This document shows, piece after piece, positions 40,484-51,400 of a DNA stretch of 64,000 nt (the first letter of the stretch is position 1; each line of letters opens with the position of its first letter). The DNA is from Haloplanus natans DSM 17983 (GTDB lineage: Archaea > Halobacteriota > Halobacteria > Halobacteriales > Haloferacaceae). The position numbers and the translations under genes were made by a program. Where the stretch lies: positions 1 to 64,000 of the forward strand of contig NZ_ATYM01000003.1 of the NCBI RefSeq assembly GCF_000427685.1, given 5' to 3'. Under the pieces are notes generated by a model. That model searched no databases, was not told where the DNA came from, and was given only the letters and a program-made list of their open reading frames with translations.

Positions 40484-43400
40484 ATGTCTCGGCTTCTCTG
40501 TGGCCCGGATGCTGTTGCGGTCGATCGGGCAGCGCTCAACTGGGCCGCGACCCAATCGGGAGAAAATCCCGAAAGCGTCCTCTACATCGCGAATCAACCT
40601 CATCGCCTCCCAGAAATCGAAACGCAGTGGGAAGACATCGGTCGCCCGCTTGAACTCACTGCGCTCACACTTGATGAGTTCGTCGACCGGTGTTACGACC
40701 GCGAAGCGATCGGCGGTACTGCTTCGCGGATGGACCAGCCAACCCGCCTCCGACTCGTCGAACAGTCTCTCTCAGACTTATCCGCCAAGTGGTCGCTCAT
40801 GGAGGGGGACGGACTGCCTCCGACCGGTCTCGTCGAGCAGATGGAGGACCTCCTGAGCCTTGTCGAATTCGCCGGACTACTCTCACCAGAAGCCGTCCGC
40901 GACCGCCTGAGCGACGAAGGACTGGTCAATCTGAGCGCCGAACTCGAGGCCATCACCAAGCGGTTCTACGATGGACGCGAGGGACTTCCCGATGGTTCAG
41001 CTACGACTCTCTGGGCTGAGCGGTACCGACGGGTGGCGAATTCCAATCCTGCTCAGTGCTTCCCACACACTGACGCCGTCATCATCGGTGGGTTCGACAC
41101 GTTCTCTGTCCTCGCATCGCGTGTAGTCGAGACGATCACGGAAACTTGGCCGACAGTCGCGACCTTCTCCCGGTTGACCGGAACGGACTCTCCGGGCGGT
41201 GTCGACGTCGCAACGGCCCCTGCATGGGAGTTCTTCGTCAACGACCTCGAATTCGAAACAGATGCAATCACAGCCCGTGAGTCTCGCCCACCCGCGAATC
41301 GACGGTTAGCGTCGGCACCCTTCCGTCCTGATGCCACCACACTCTCCCTTGACGAGACGACTGTCGAGACTGTCGTCCCGTCATCGCGTCCAGGAGAAGT
41401 ACGGTATACGGGACGGCAGGTACAGGAACTCTTGGGTGACGGCGTTGATCCGAACGATATCGGCGTTATCGTGACCGCGCCATCGGCGTACGCCCATCGT
41501 CTCGCCGGTGAGTTCTCTGCGCGATCCGTTCCATACGCTGTTGCTCGGGACTACGATCTCGATGGAACGTCGGTCGGAGCTGCTCTCCTGACCGCGCTGG
41601 AGCTGCTCGACGAGACAGAGATCACTGATGACCTTCGCAGCCTCCTCGATAACCCACTCGTAGAGCCGGTGCTGCCGGGTTGGGAGGATGTCGATAGCGA
41701 ACAGGCACACGACGCGATCGCGGACGTGGAAGAACTCAGCGATGTCGAGGAGCCGTACCGAGTGGCTATCGACGAGCTTCTCGTCGAAGCAAAAACCGTG
41801 GCAGATGACGGGAGCATCGAAGCCTATCGCCACTTCGTTGAGTGCCTCGGAATCGAGGACACGGTAGAAGATCGAACGACGACCGGGTCGCAACGGGTCG
41901 TCTACCGCAGTGCCGAGCGAGTCCTTGACGCAGTCGAACGGACGGGAGACGGAGACGACCTCGAACGTGCTCGGCATGCACTCGGTGCCGTCTCCGTCAC
42001 CGACGATCCAACAATTCGCGATGGGAGAGTCGAAGTCCTCGGAGCGGCGGAACTCGGGATGCGAACGTTCGACCACGTGTTCGTCCTCGGTCTGACAGCG
42101 TCTCACTTCCCGAGTTCAGCGAATCGACTCGCACTTGTGAACGCTGTAACAGACGCACATCCCGACTTTGCCGAAGCCGACCAAGCTCGACGGGCCGAGT
42201 ACCGCATCGCAAGCCTCGTTGCCGCCGCTGAGACCGTCACGCTCTCGCGGCCGAAACAACAACTCGACGGGACAGCGTACATCGATGCTGGGATCCTGGC
42301 CGAGTTCCGTCGAATCACCGAAACGGTGCCACAGCGACGGGATGAGTTCGGCCACCTCGTCGGGCAGACCCCGACCGGTCGACGGGATAAAATCGGTGCG
42401 CGAGCTGACGCACAGCGAGCGTTCGCAACTGCTGGCGCTCGAGTCAGTCTAGACACACTCGGCGAGTACGCGGCTGCCGCGTCGTCAACGGGACTGTTCG
42501 TAGACACAGCGGGCAGCAGTGATCGACTCGATACAGAGGCAACACCAGGAGAGACAGCGATTGATGGCATTCGTACGGCAGCCGACCGTGGGTTAGCACG
42601 TCCATCAGAGAATACGGGCTGGCTCACTTCGGGGACCGCGCAGGGCCTCTCGTTCCACCTTGACCGACTCTCGCCGACGCAGGTAGAGCGATACGCCAGT
42701 TGCCCGTTCCGCTTCTACGCAAAGGAAGTACTCGGGCTAGAGGAAGAGGACCGAGACGAGGGACCAATCAATCGTGGGCACTACGTTCACGAGGTTCTGG
42801 AGCAGTTCTACACGGAACTTCGAGACGAGGTTGGGTCTCCGGTTTCGCTTGCCGGGTTCCATCAAGATGACCTGGAGACGCGACTCCTCCGTGTCGCGGT
42901 CGACGAACTCCAAGCCGTCGACGACGAGTTCGACGACCGCTGGCTCTTCGAACTACTGGCCGGTCTCGGTGATGCTGATCAAAACGAGTACTACAACCGG
43001 ACCGCCGTCGATGGACGACCTGCGGGTATCCTCGTGCGGTTCCTCGAAGAAGAGCTCGCATTGTACGTCGACCCGGACAATCGGCTTCAGAACGGTCCAT
43101 TGACGGCGGCACCGGCCTGGTTCGAGACCAAGCTCTCCTTCGAGGTGGACGGAACCACGATCCGCGGTGTTCTCGACCGTGGCGAAACGACGTCCGATGG
43201 GAGAGCTATCGTCCGCGACTACAAGACAGGATACACCTCCTCCGAACGCGACACGCTGGACGGACTGAGCTTCCAACTCCCGATTTATGCGAAGATGCTG
43301 GAGGCGAATGTCGACGAGGTTACCGAAGCCGTCGGAGGCGGGTACTACCGGCTCAAGGAACCCGGAAAGGTGAGCAGCACCGCTGGTCAAATCGGGTTCG

Positions 43401-43777
43401 TCGGTGATGACCCGAAGAACGCGAGCTGGCGCGGTAACTCATATCGTGACGGATACGGCGGGACACCGATGGTCTACCAGAGTTCGGACAAACCTAGCAT
43501 CGAGACTCGAGCAGGCTTCCGAGAGTTCCTCGATGACGTCGTTCCGCAACGACTCAGCGATATCGTCTCCGGCATCGAAGCCGGAACGTTCCATCCGACG
43601 ATCAACGACCCCGACGACGCCGGGTGTTCAAACTGTCCCTTCCGCGATGCCTGCGACGTCCGGTCGTACCGGCGCCAACTATTCATGGAAAACATGGAAT
43701 CCGAGGGACGAGATGCGTACGTCCCACCGATTGCTCGCGGCGTAGAGTGGGCTCCTGCGGTTGAGGAGGGGAACTGA
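40484..43777 (+). CDS. AddB-like PD-(D/E)XK nuclease/inactive helicase
   Basis: A 1097-residue protein from ATG 40484 (a GTG at 40454 is also in frame). The layout is that of AddB: a helicase-like body whose Walker A position reads 'LLCGPDAVAVDR' and so lacks the Lys/Thr, then a C-terminal nuclease. The nuclease starts with 'LSPTQVERYASCPFRFY' (about 728-744) and RGHYVHEVLEQFY, has catalytic VRDYKTG (about 909-915) and iron-sulfur cysteines CSNCPFRDAC (about 1047-1056) together with Cys 739. AddB pairs with AddA to resect DNA ends. The next gene overlaps its stop by one base. Haloarchaea normally use Mre11-Rad50-HerA-NurA, so an AddAB-type pair here suggests a special role. Confidence 0.85.
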   Translation: MSRLLCGPDAVAVDRAALNWAATQSGENPESVLYIANQPHRLPEIETQWEDIGRPLELTALTLDEFVDRCYDREAIGGTASRMDQPTRLRLVEQSLSDLSAKWSLMEGDGLPPTGLVEQMEDLLSLVEFAGLLSPEAVRDRLSDEGLVNLSAELEAITKRFYDGREGLPDGSATTLWAERYRRVANSNPAQCFPHTDAVIIGGFDTFSVLASRVVETITETWPTVATFSRLTGTDSPGGVDVATAPAWEFFVNDLEFETDAITARESRPPANRRLASAPFRPDATTLSLDETTVETVVPSSRPGEVRYTGRQVQELLGDGVDPNDIGVIVTAPSAYAHRLAGEFSARSVPYAVARDYDLDGTSVGAALLTALELLDETEITDDLRSLLDNPLVEPVLPGWEDVDSEQAHDAIADVEELSDVEEPYRVAIDELLVEAKTVADDGSIEAYRHFVECLGIEDTVEDRTTTGSQRVVYRSAERVLDAVERTGDGDDLERARHALGAVSVTDDPTIRDGRVEVLGAAELGMRTFDHVFVLGLTASHFPSSANRLALVNAVTDAHPDFAEADQARRAEYRIASLVAAAETVTLSRPKQQLDGTAYIDAGILAEFRRITETVPQRRDEFGHLVGQTPTGRRDKIGARADAQRAFATAGARVSLDTLGEYAAAASSTGLFVDTAGSSDRLDTEATPGETAIDGIRTAADRGLARPSENTGWLTSGTAQGLSFHLDRLSPTQVERYASCPFRFYAKEVLGLEEEDRDEGPINRGHYVHEVLEQFYTELRDEVGSPVSLAGFHQDDLETRLLRVAVDELQAVDDEFDDRWLFELLAGLGDADQNEYYNRTAVDGRPAGILVRFLEEELALYVDPDNRLQNGPLTAAPAWFETKLSFEVDGTTIRGVLDRGETTSDGRAIVRDYKTGYTSSERDTLDGLSFQLPIYAKMLEANVDEVTEAVGGGYYRLKEPGKVSSTAGQIGFVGDDPKNASWRGNSYRDGYGGTPMVYQSSDKPSIETRAGFREFLDDVVPQRLSDIVSGIEAGTFHPTINDPDDAGCSNCPFRDACDVRSYRRQLFMENMESEGRDAYVPPIARGVEWAPAVEEGN

Positions 43778-46700
43778 TGCGCCGAGACGACCTCACTGAC
43801 CAGCAGGACGACGCCGTCACAGCGTTCTCACAGAACTATCCACTCACGGCCGGTGCCGGGACCGGGAAGACGACGACGCTCTCGTTCCGGTATCTAGCGC
43901 TTCTGGAGGATCATCCCGACGCCATCCCCGAGAACGTTCTCGTGACGACGTTCACGCGACGGGCTGCGCGTGACCTCACAGAGACCGTCCGCGAACGCGT
44001 CTTGGACCGACTCGCCACCGCAGACGCCGACCACGAACGCTGGCGCGACGTTCTCAACGGGCTGGACGACGCATACGTCCACACGCTGCACGCATTCTGT
44101 CAGCGCATCCTGTCCGAACACGCGACCGCAGTCTCCGGACTCGCCCCCGGATTCGATACCCTCGACGATGTCGAAGCGAGTAGACTCCAGCGGGACATCG
44201 TCGACGAACTCATGGAAAAAGAACCCCGAGAGGTCGGGCTCCTGCTGGACGCGTTCTCGGAATACTCCCTCCGCGAGGTTCTCGAGGACCTGTTCGGTGA
44301 GCGCCCTGGCAGCGAAGCCTGGGCCGACGTCTGGAGTGCACCCGCTCGTACTGTCGACGACTATGTAACCTACGTCGAAGAGGAACTCCACCCCTTCCCC
44401 GCCGACGAGGTGGATGCACTCTGTGCCGACGAGGAACTCCGAGTGCTCGTAGAGGACCTCCAAGAACTCGTTGCCGACCTCGACGAGACTGACCCCGGCG
44501 GACGGACCGAGCGCGTCTGGACTGCAGTCAAACTCTTCGACGAGCCCGACGGACTAGACGCTCGGGATTCCGTTCGTGACCGCCGAGATCGGATCTACGA
44601 CGTGTGTGACGAACTCACCAAGTCCGGGCACGACGAGTACGCGAACTACTCTCCGGTCAAAGGGGACTGGAGCGGGACCGACGAAGACGCCGACCGTATC
44701 GGAGGCATCGTCACCGAGATCGTTGAACGACTCGATGCGACACATCGGTCTGCGGAGGGTGACGGTCTCGACATGGCCGTCGACCGCGAGGGCGCGCCGT
44801 ACTACTTCGCGTTAGCTCGTCTGTTCGATGAAGCTGCCCGCAGGTACGCCGACCGGAAACACGAGCGAAACGTACTGGATTACACCGATCTGGTCCAGCA
44901 GACACGTAACCTTCTCCACCCGGAGCGTGGGAACGACGCCGTTCGGGAATCGCTCGCTGACCAGTTCGACTTCGTCATGATCGACGAGGTTCAGGACACC
45001 GACCCGAACCAATGGGACATCGTTCAGTCACTCACCAGCCTCGCCGCCGATGACACGGCGTACAGCGCGCAGAACGTCTTCGCGGTCGGCGACGAGAAAC
45101 AGTCGATCTACCGCTTCCGGAACGCCGACGTCGCTGTCTTCCAAGAAGCGCGGAGCGCACTCGTCGGCGCGAACGGGAGCGAGAACACCGCAACGACAGG
45201 CGGAGGAGACGATGTTGTCGGGTACCAGCTTCAGGACAACTTCCGAACACTCCCACCGCTACTCCGGTTTCTGAATAGTCTCTTCGAGGATGTCTTCGAC
45301 GACGACGCGGACGACGCCTTCGAGGCAGCACCACAGCCTCTCCGTCCCCGACGAGACAATCCTCACGACGTAACGCCGACGATGGAGTACTTGTTCGTTC
45401 CTGACAACGACCTCCGACCGAACGTCCTCGCTCCTGATCACCCGCTGAACGACGCACCCCCCTCCGCGCGACGGTGGGCGGAAGCTCAGTCCGTGGCAGC
45501 GCGCGCTACGCGCCTCGTCGACGACGAGACACGGGTCTACGAGCCTGATTCGGACGACGGCCCGGAAAGTCGGCCGGTGACGTACGACGATATTGCGGTC
45601 ATCATCCGGAAGCGAACCCATCTCGACGAGTTCAAGCGTGCGTTCGACGATCACGAGGTTCCCTATACCGTCGTTCAGGGAGAGGGATACTTCGAGACGC
45701 CAGAGGTTCGGACCCTCACGAACCTGTTCCGCGTCCTCGCCGACCCAACCGACGACATCCGCCTGTTCGGACTGCTTCGCTCCCCGATGTTCGGCTTCAC
45801 TGATGACGAACTCGCCCCAGTCGTGGAGGGTGGCAACGTCTGGGCGTCACTCAGTGAAACGGACGACACCGCGCTTAGGCGCGGTCATTCTTTGCTCGCC
45901 GAGTTGCGAACGCTCGCCGGTGCCTCTGAGGACGCCGCCGGTCCCCAGGTTGACTCGTGGGCAGAACTCCTCGACATCGCGCTTGACGCGACCGGTTACC
46001 TTGTGAGTCTCAGTGCGGATGAACGGCCGCAACAGGCACTTGCCAACGTCGAACAGTTCGAAGAGTACCTGCGTGAAGCCGTCAGCGACGCCGGTAGTCT
46101 GCGCTCACTCGTCACGCGCCTTGACGAACCTCAAGAGTTCACCAACTACGACCCCGAAGCGGCGATCCCGGACGGCGAAACCGGCGTCCAGATACTCACT
46201 GTCCACGCCGCAAAAGGGGAAGAGTTCCCCGTCGTTATCGTACCCGGACTCAGTGACAAATTCAACACTGATCCACCACTTGCCGGCGGAACCGAGTTCG
46301 AAGACGTGAACGACCGCCCAGCACTCGGGCTCTCTGTTCCCGACAGCCATGACCCCTTCGACACTACTGACACCGTCGCGAAGAAAGGGATCCGGTCACG
46401 CCGTCTCGCCAAGCTCTGTGCCGAAGAGAAGCGAACCCTGTACGTCGCCTGTACGCGCGCTCGGGATCATCTCATTCTGGCCGGCACACACGGAACCGAA
46501 GACGACGAATCACTCACGACGCTGGAAGACCCGGAGACGGACGAACCCAAACGGTGGAGCGACTTCGTCCAGAAGTCACTGCTCGGTGACGAAGAGTTAC
46601 TCGCCACTCTTGAGGCAAACGGGGAGGTGACCGGTCAGCTGCACGTTGATTCGCTCACTCGGAGCGAGGACCCCGAACAGGGTGGCCCCAGCTACTCGGT

Positions 46701-47568
46701 TCGGCTCCCACAGCAAGCAGTGATACAGGACGAGGACGTGGATGTCGAGGCTCCTCCCACGACTGTCGAAATACCGCAGCGACAGCCTGCCCCTATCCAG
46801 TATCGCCTCTCGCCGTTCCAAGTCGCGGACGTTCTGAGCGACAACCAAGACGGCGAACTGGTGTTCGACGAAGCGAACCGTATCGTCAATTACCGACGGG
46901 GAGCTGACGACGATACCGAGTGGGACGAAGAGGACGACACGCTTGCCGAAGAGGGGGACGGGTCGACCGGGCTGTCGGGTCGGTTCTTCGGCGAAGCGGT
47001 CCACCGAATCTGCGAACTCCAGCATCCTCCCGAGCGCTGGGCCGACATTATCCATGACGCGCTCAGGTCGATGGACTATGAGGGAGCGGTGACTGCAGAC
47101 GACCGCGACCGCGTCGCTGAACACGCCCAACGTGCGAACGGCTACGTCCGTCATGTGGCTGACAGCGACGACGTCGTCTATCGCGAACTCGAAGCAAGCG
47201 TGGAACTGGCCCACGGTTCCATCTCCGGTATCATCGACTGCCTCGTACTTGGTGACGAGACAGCTACTGTGGTCGACTACAAGACCGGTCATGTCGACGA
47301 AACGAAACTGGAGCAGAAGACCGAATACTATCAACCACAACTCGAGGCGTACGCTCTGATGGTCGCGGCCTTCGACGACGACCGTCCGGTTACGACGAGC
47401 CTCTACTTCACCGAAATCGAAGCCGACACCGGCGTCGAATTCAGCACTGGGAGTGGCGACGGGTCGCTCGGAGAACTCAAATCCAGTCTAGACCGGCGAC
47501 TTCGTGAGGAAATCGAATCGCAGACACAGGCAGAGTTCGACACAGAGGACAGGACGCCAGACCTCTGA
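43777..47568 (+). CDS. AddA/UvrD-like helicase-nuclease
   Basis: A 1263-residue protein. Walker A is GAGTGKT (26-32); motif Ia VLVTTFTRRAARDL follows. Walker B is 'FVMIDEVQDTDPNQWD' (about 397-412). Motif VI is 'LYVACTRARDHLILAG' (about 887-902). The C-terminal PD-(D/E)XK nuclease includes HRICELQHP, 'GIIDCLVLGDETATVVDYKTG' split as D...DYKTG (about 1150-1170), and a Gln/Tyr helix ('YYQPQLEAYALMVAAF'). This is the AddA plan: superfamily 1A helicase plus nuclease. It overlaps the AddB-like stop by one base and is followed 4 bp later by a third nuclease gene. Together they should form a processive end-resection machine. Confidence 0.9.
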   Translation: MRRDDLTDQQDDAVTAFSQNYPLTAGAGTGKTTTLSFRYLALLEDHPDAIPENVLVTTFTRRAARDLTETVRERVLDRLATADADHERWRDVLNGLDDAYVHTLHAFCQRILSEHATAVSGLAPGFDTLDDVEASRLQRDIVDELMEKEPREVGLLLDAFSEYSLREVLEDLFGERPGSEAWADVWSAPARTVDDYVTYVEEELHPFPADEVDALCADEELRVLVEDLQELVADLDETDPGGRTERVWTAVKLFDEPDGLDARDSVRDRRDRIYDVCDELTKSGHDEYANYSPVKGDWSGTDEDADRIGGIVTEIVERLDATHRSAEGDGLDMAVDREGAPYYFALARLFDEAARRYADRKHERNVLDYTDLVQQTRNLLHPERGNDAVRESLADQFDFVMIDEVQDTDPNQWDIVQSLTSLAADDTAYSAQNVFAVGDEKQSIYRFRNADVAVFQEARSALVGANGSENTATTGGGDDVVGYQLQDNFRTLPPLLRFLNSLFEDVFDDDADDAFEAAPQPLRPRRDNPHDVTPTMEYLFVPDNDLRPNVLAPDHPLNDAPPSARRWAEAQSVAARATRLVDDETRVYEPDSDDGPESRPVTYDDIAVIIRKRTHLDEFKRAFDDHEVPYTVVQGEGYFETPEVRTLTNLFRVLADPTDDIRLFGLLRSPMFGFTDDELAPVVEGGNVWASLSETDDTALRRGHSLLAELRTLAGASEDAAGPQVDSWAELLDIALDATGYLVSLSADERPQQALANVEQFEEYLREAVSDAGSLRSLVTRLDEPQEFTNYDPEAAIPDGETGVQILTVHAAKGEEFPVVIVPGLSDKFNTDPPLAGGTEFEDVNDRPALGLSVPDSHDPFDTTDTVAKKGIRSRRLAKLCAEEKRTLYVACTRARDHLILAGTHGTEDDESLTTLEDPETDEPKRWSDFVQKSLLGDEELLATLEANGEVTGQLHVDSLTRSEDPEQGGPSYSVRLPQQAVIQDEDVDVEAPPTTVEIPQRQPAPIQYRLSPFQVADVLSDNQDGELVFDEANRIVNYRRGADDDTEWDEEDDTLAEEGDGSTGLSGRFFGEAVHRICELQHPPERWADIIHDALRSMDYEGAVTADDRDRVAEHAQRANGYVRHVADSDDVVYRELEASVELAHGSISGIIDCLVLGDETATVVDYKTGHVDETKLEQKTEYYQPQLEAYALMVAAFDDDRPVTTSLYFTEIEADTGVEFSTGSGDGSLGELKSSLDRRLREEIESQTQAEFDTEDRTPDL

Positions 47569-47571
47569 TCG

Positions 47572-48357
47572 ATGACGTGGAGAGAGCAGTGGCCGGGTGA
47601 GCCACGCGGGACGGAGCTCGACGAGGGGGATGAAGAGGGCTCAGGTCCTTTCCGTATTGCTCTCAAGCCCTCTGCTTGTGAAGCCTCCCCAGAGATTGCG
47701 GCACTCCGAGAAGAGTCGGGGGAGGTACTTACGTACGAATCTGAAGGGGAAGCGGCGAAGATACTCGTCGACGACATCGATTGTCCCGGACTGCAATTCC
47801 AAGCAGCAGCTCCGAATGACCCCGCAGAGGTGGACGCATACTTAGTGAAGCTTCGCGATCCTGAACCGCCCTCAACGGAACGGGGACCCCCAGAAGACGG
47901 CTGGACGTTCAACATGCGGGCCCAGCAGGTCGGGGCACTCGCTGAAGCGCTGTTCCGCGCATACGGGTGGAATCCACCTCCAATCGTCGCCTACGCTGCG
48001 AAGGATCTGGGCATTGACCCCGAAGAGTTCCGGGTGCAGGTAAACCCAGCACCCGAGAGCGTCGGCCAGTTCGAGTTCAGTGGTGGCGACGGGAAGTGGA
48101 TTCCAGACTTCGAGTTCGTCGTCCACCGCCGAACTGACGACCACCCATTCGGCTATGGAGGTCCGGTACTGAAGCGATACATCGCCGAAGTCAAACACGG
48201 TTCCACCAACTTCGAACGAAACCAGCGGGCACAGATGACCCAGTTGGCTCACAAGGGGGGACAATATTTGGACGTACTCATCATCCGTGTCAACCTCGAA
48301 GGTACTCCGCAGACGTACGATCTCACAATTCGGTCAGTCGCCGACGGACTCCAGTAA
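47572..48357 (+). CDS. Small PD-(D/E)XK nuclease-like protein, third gene of the AddAB-like operon
   Basis: A 261-residue protein starting 4 bp after the AddA-like stop. The C-terminal half has a nuclease-like core: 'GKWIPDFEFVVHRR' (Asp near 178), then 'RYIAEVKHGSTNFERNQRAQ' with Glu and Lys (about 206-208) and a following helix, giving a D-E-x-K set. The N-terminal half is acidic and unrecognised. The position in the operon suggests it acts with the helicase-nuclease pair, perhaps as an accessory nuclease or end-binding factor. It converges with the SNF2 gene with a 53-bp gap. Confidence 0.7.
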   Translation: MTWREQWPGEPRGTELDEGDEEGSGPFRIALKPSACEASPEIAALREESGEVLTYESEGEAAKILVDDIDCPGLQFQAAAPNDPAEVDAYLVKLRDPEPPSTERGPPEDGWTFNMRAQQVGALAEALFRAYGWNPPPIVAYAAKDLGIDPEEFRVQVNPAPESVGQFEFSGGDGKWIPDFEFVVHRRTDDHPFGYGGPVLKRYIAEVKHGSTNFERNQRAQMTQLAHKGGQYLDVLIIRVNLEGTPQTYDLTIRSVADGLQ

Positions 48358-48410
48358 TCGCGAGAGCCCTACCGAGTCGCCCCGTACTCCGCCATTTGAA
48401 GGTTATCTAC

Positions 48411-51400
48411 TCAATCGGCGCTATACTGTTCGCGGTTCGCTACAAAATCGTCGTACCAATCGGACAGATTGCTCACCGAGGTTGCTCCTGTGACTGCCCC
48501 ATCGTCTGAAACAACGCTGATGGTGCCATCTCTGCCCCAACCGCAGACGATTGGATGGGACGATTGCGAATCGGGTTCGGCGTATCTGATCAGTCTCTCT
48601 GAGTCATCCGAATTTCGCCTCCAAGTCTCGATGAGATGCTGCAACAGCGGATTTCCGGGTGCCAGATAGTGGAGCGACGGGAACTCCTCCGCACATTCGT
48701 CCGAGAACGTCACTGCGACCGTCTTTTCGTCCGGAGCAATCACGGAGGCCAGTGTTCCCTCTGTGTCTAACTCTGGGATAGACTCTATGTCGCTGACTTC
48801 CAGTCGGTACGTGCACTCTCCGAAGTCGAAGCCGTCCCCGTATTCGGTGTCCATCACATCCAGGCCGAGTTCGTCGACACTCGTGAATCGAATACCCGCA
48901 TCTACGAGAGCTTCACTCCTCGTCAAGACCGACTCGAGAGATTGTACAGTGAACGGCCTCTCTGTGTCGTAGTCGTCAGCACCGACATCGAGGATATCTG
49001 GATGATTGAACGATTCCCAGGCATCGAGCTTCGCTTCGTCAATTACGTCTTGGGCGAGCGGTTCATCGATGTCGTCTAGTGATTCGCCGACATCGACTCT
49101 GTCGCTCTCTTCCTGCTTCTCAATCCGGTCAGAGAACTCCTGATCGGCTCGCTCAACCGCATCCCGGCTTTCGTCACGCTCCGTCTCTAGTGTCGCGGAT
49201 CGAATCTGGCTGCTGACACCGGAGAGAATCGGTTGCATATCGCCAACAACGTTCTCGAAGAGGCCGATACGTGCGTCTAGTCGCTCGTAGATATCCGTCT
49301 CGACCGTGTCCTCGTAGCTGTAATTGAGAATCGTCACCTCGTCGTACCGCTGTCCGATACGGTCGATACGCCCGATACGCTGTTCGACCCGCATCGGATT
49401 CCACGGTAAGTCGTAGTTGATGAGTGCGCCACACTCCTGAAGGTTCAGTCCCTCACTCGCAGAGTCCGTACAGACGAGTATGTCCACTCTTCCATCGTCA
49501 GCCGCAAATTCGCGCTTCACACGCTCCTTCCCGACGTGTGTCCACGATCCAGAATCGCTATCGTACATCTCTCCGCCGCGGCCAGAGTAGGTCGCGACCG
49601 TCTCCCCGTGGATCGACACGAGGCTCTGACGGATGAAGTCCATCGTATCGGCGTACTGTGTGAAAATAATCGCCCGGTTGTGCCCCTCGTGGTCCAGCTC
49701 GTCGAGATCGTCGATGAGTTGACCGATTTTGGGGTCCTGGTCAATCTCCGCCAGTTCGTCGACGAACGACTCCAACTCCTCGATCTCCTGGTCTAAGAGA
49801 TGAAGTCCCTCGTCAGTAACGTTAGGAATGATCTCAGCGAGGTCGGCATCTTCCAAGTCGCCCTCCAGTTCATCCAGCGCCTCGATGTCCTCAAGATCGT
49901 ACTCGGAGAGTGTCTCCATCACCACCTGGCGAGAGCCACCCGAATCCGCCTCCTGAGCACGCTGTTTACCCTTCAGCACTGTCCGTTGGCCACGGAGCTT
50001 CTTGAGACGGTTCTGGAGACTCTGCGAAATCGCGTAGACGCTGCTTGTGAGTCGCTGACGATACGTCGTCATCACGAACCCAATCGCTCGGGATTCAGCC
50101 TCGTCAGACTGTTGTGCGAGTTTGTAGAACTTCCTCGTGTAGTCGTCGATGCGATCGTACACGCGGCGCGTTTCCTCCGTCAGCTCGATCTTGTGCTGTT
50201 CGGGATTCCGGTCGGGAACCGTGGCGTCGAGGAGCCCCACACGTTCGTACTTGCGAAGGGTGTCGCGGGTATTCCGATGGATGAGCGCATCGACAGGGGT
50301 CGACTCTCCGAGGACCTCCTGTACGACCTTCCAGCCCGGTTCCGAGAGTTCGTCGAGCGCTGCAAGTCGCTCGCTTCGCGAGAACGTCAGCCACTCCTCA
50401 TCCGCTTTCCACGAGGGATACAGGAGGTATTTCAGCTTCTCGTCCTCTTTGGCGTCGAATGGGTCGACATCGTGCTCGTCCATCGCGGATTCGAACGCAT
50501 CGATGTACCCATCGTAGTGCTCGCCGTAGTCGCTGGCGAGGTCACAGGCTCGAAGTACGCGTTGCTTGGCGATAGACCGGGCCTGCTGGTCGTCTCCTAC
50601 GTCTAGTTCGGTGCCAACAGCATCGAACACGCGGTCGGAGAGGCTCCGTTCGCCCGGGAGCCGGTCTTGATACCGACTTTCGGTGAGCGTCGCCTGTGCG
50701 GACCACGACTCGTCGTCTGCAGTGCGATTCCCAGCTAACTCCTTGTCAAGCGCTTTCGTGAGCGCACGGCGGGTCTCGAAGAACTCGACGAACTCGTCTT
50801 GATTGTCCCACTCACCAGGGAGGTCGAGCAAGGACATCAGATCGTAGAGTTCGCCTGCATGAAGTTGCATGGGTGTCGCGGTGAGGAGATAGTACGCCTG
50901 TGTGTGGTCGCGAAGGCGTTCCAGCATCGAGTAGAAGCTGCTCCCCTTGCGTCCGTTGTGAGCCTCGTCGACGATGACGGCGTCCCAGACACCGTCTCGG
51001 TTGGACGTCTGTCGGCCACGACAACTCGCAAGCACGTCGTCTCGCGTTCGCGTCTGGCCACCATCCTTGGGTGCTACCTGATCCCATCGATCCTGCAGTC
51101 GTGCAGTATGCCAGGACATGATGACGATCGCGGGATCGGTGTTATCGTCACTCTCCTGCTGTTCGTGCAGGAACCGCCAGATGGGGCTTTCCACCCAGGC
51201 CTGTTCTCGTTCCTGTCCTCGGAGGTCAAGTTCGGATGCCCCGGGCGGAGCATGTTCGCGCCCGAACGCATCGATGAATGCGTACTCGTAGTTGCTCCCT
51301 CGCTCGTACCGGTAGGTGTTCAGATTGAACTTCTCCCACATCTCCTCCTGCCACTGAACAGTGAGGCTCGCTGGGACGAGCAGTAGCCCCGTCTCGAGCT

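Noticed and set aside
41381-42106. Long minus-strand frame inside the AddB-like gene
   Set aside because: It has no domain and lies opposite a well-supported gene; similar antisense frames occur under AddA and SNF2.
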